Shown here in pieces: positions 43,481 to 43,862 of a stretch of DNA of 43,862 bases. Every line of letters begins with the position of its first letter. Positions within the stretch are counted from its first letter, which is position 1. A program made the position numbers and the translations under genes. The DNA lies in NCBI GenBank assembly GCA_016283275.1, contig JAEEMP010000079.1, positions 1-43,862 of the forward strand, in the 5' to 3' direction. The notes under the pieces were generated by a model. That model was not told the origin of the DNA. It was given only the letters and a program-made list of their open reading frames with translations, and searched no databases. This stretch comes from Lachnospiraceae bacterium (GTDB lineage Bacteria; Bacillota; Clostridia; Lachnospirales; Lachnospiraceae).

Positions 43481-43513
43481 TTCAAATGCACCTGCGCAGA
43501 TTGCGCAGGTGCA
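43481..43513 (-). terminator. Terminator of pckA
   Basis: TGCACCTGCGCA pairs with TGCGCAGGTGCA over 12 bp with a 3-base loop (43487-43513). On the minus strand TTTGAATTT follows, a weak T tract. It lies 26 bases after the pckA stop and just before the C11 gene. Confidence 0.75.
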
Positions 43514-43539
43514 AATCAAATTTGTACTTAGTCCCTTGA

Positions 43540-43862
43540 TTATAACTGAGGGCCTGCTGCAACAAGAGCCTTGCCGGCTTCGTTGGTCTCATACTTCTTG
43601 AAGTTCTTGTTGAATCTTGCTGCAAGATCCTTTGCCTTTGCATCCCATTCGGAAGCATCAGCGTAGGTATCTCTGGGATCAAGAATCTTTGTATCAACAC
43701 CGGGAAGTTCTGTGGGAACCTCGAAGTTGAAGTAAGGAATCTTCTTTGTGGGAGCACTCTTGATAGCACCGTTTAAGATAGCGTCGATAATACCACGGGT
43801 ATCCTTAATGGTGATTCTCTTGCCTGTGCCGTTCCAACCTGTGTTAACGAGGTAAGCCTTAG
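43540..43862 (-). CDS. pckA: Phosphoenolpyruvate carboxykinase (ATP), C-terminal part
   Basis: ATP-dependent PEP carboxykinase, which interconverts oxaloacetate and PEP. The visible 107 residues include [25 protein letters not shown], and [16 protein letters not shown] with [13 protein letters not shown], all characteristic of the C-terminal part of the ATP-type enzyme. It ends LVAAGPQL and a TAA at 43540-43542. The N-terminal and catalytic portion lies beyond the right edge. A terminator follows immediately. Confidence 0.96.
   Translation of the reverse strand, partial: KAYLVNTGWNGTGKRITIKDTRGIIDAILNGAIKSAPTKKIPYFNFEVPTELPGVDTKILDPRDTYADASEWDAKAKDLAARFNKNFKKYETNEAGKALVAAGPQL

Noticed and set aside
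43467-43548. Promoter for the C11 gene overlapping the pckA stop codon
   Set aside because: A TATAAT occurs across the pckA stop, but the only -35-like hexamer is 15 bases away and the terminator stands between it and the gene; too weak to call.

Overview
This 43.9 kb stretch is chromosomal DNA from a low-to-moderate GC Firmicute, most likely a member of the Lachnospiraceae. The support is the order era-recO-glyS with a single-chain glycyl-tRNA synthetase, TTGNNN-17-TATAAT promoters, strong AGGAGG ribosome binding sites, many intrinsic terminators, the protein sequences themselves (DUF4349 lipoprotein, large fused dehydratase activase, clostripain-like C11 peptidase, ATP-type PEP carboxykinase) and fatty-acid-kinase lipid synthesis. 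Genus is not resolved. No rRNA, tRNA, CRISPR array, transposase, integrase or phage gene was seen. All but two of the recognisable genes lie on the minus strand; the exceptions are the giant activase and a hybrid histidine kinase.

Right-hand end of the cluster on the left (read on the minus strand from about 8.2 kb down to 1): a rhomboid-like membrane protein with a zinc ribbon, a truncated sigma-70-like protein, a PreP-type M16C metalloprotease, a DUF4349 lipoprotein, Era and RecO lie close together or overlap, and glyS follows with its own promoter. Across a divergent promoter region, 8.35-12.57 kb encodes a 1407-residue tandem acyl-CoA dehydratase activase on the plus strand.

12.8-16.3 kb holds a heterodimeric ABC exporter with one degenerate ATP site. 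16.5-19.4 kb is an MBOAT plus SGNH-like pair, probably an O-acyltransferase for an extracellular glycan, followed upstream by an orphan pseudopilin. The 356-base gap at 19953-20308 contains two diverged copies of a sequence of about 70 bases, each with a sigma-28-like promoter motif on the minus strand, separated by a 36-base perfect palindrome and overlapping a possible 33-codon ORF. A 7TM-type hybrid histidine kinase follows on the plus strand.

22.6-30.2 kb contains an NAD-dependent epimerase preceded by 70-base tandem repeats, a four-gene operon (TetR, ABC ATPase, ABC permease, stand-alone FakA middle-domain protein) with a terminator-like hairpin in its leader, and a second ABC exporter pair whose two ATPase domains both look intact. 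30.3-33.4 kb has a Gfo/Idh/MocA oxidoreductase and a membrane HD-GYP cyclic-di-GMP phosphodiesterase.

33.5-36.8 kb is a compact fakB-fakA-plsY operon. Together these would bind a fatty acid, phosphorylate it and transfer the acyl-phosphate to glycerol-3-phosphate. The window ends with a lipoprotein of unknown role, an operon of C11 peptidase, CPA2-type antiporter, MgtC/SapB protein and alpha/beta hydrolase, and the 3' end of pckA.

The most unusual points are: a sigma-like protein lacking region 4 next to a PreP protease; a free-standing FakA middle domain in an ABC operon while full-length fakA lies 10 kb away; the duplicated sigma-28-like promoter modules; covarying hairpins in the 70-base repeats; and the leader hairpin of the tetR operon. 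All functional statements rest on reading motifs by eye; no database search was run.
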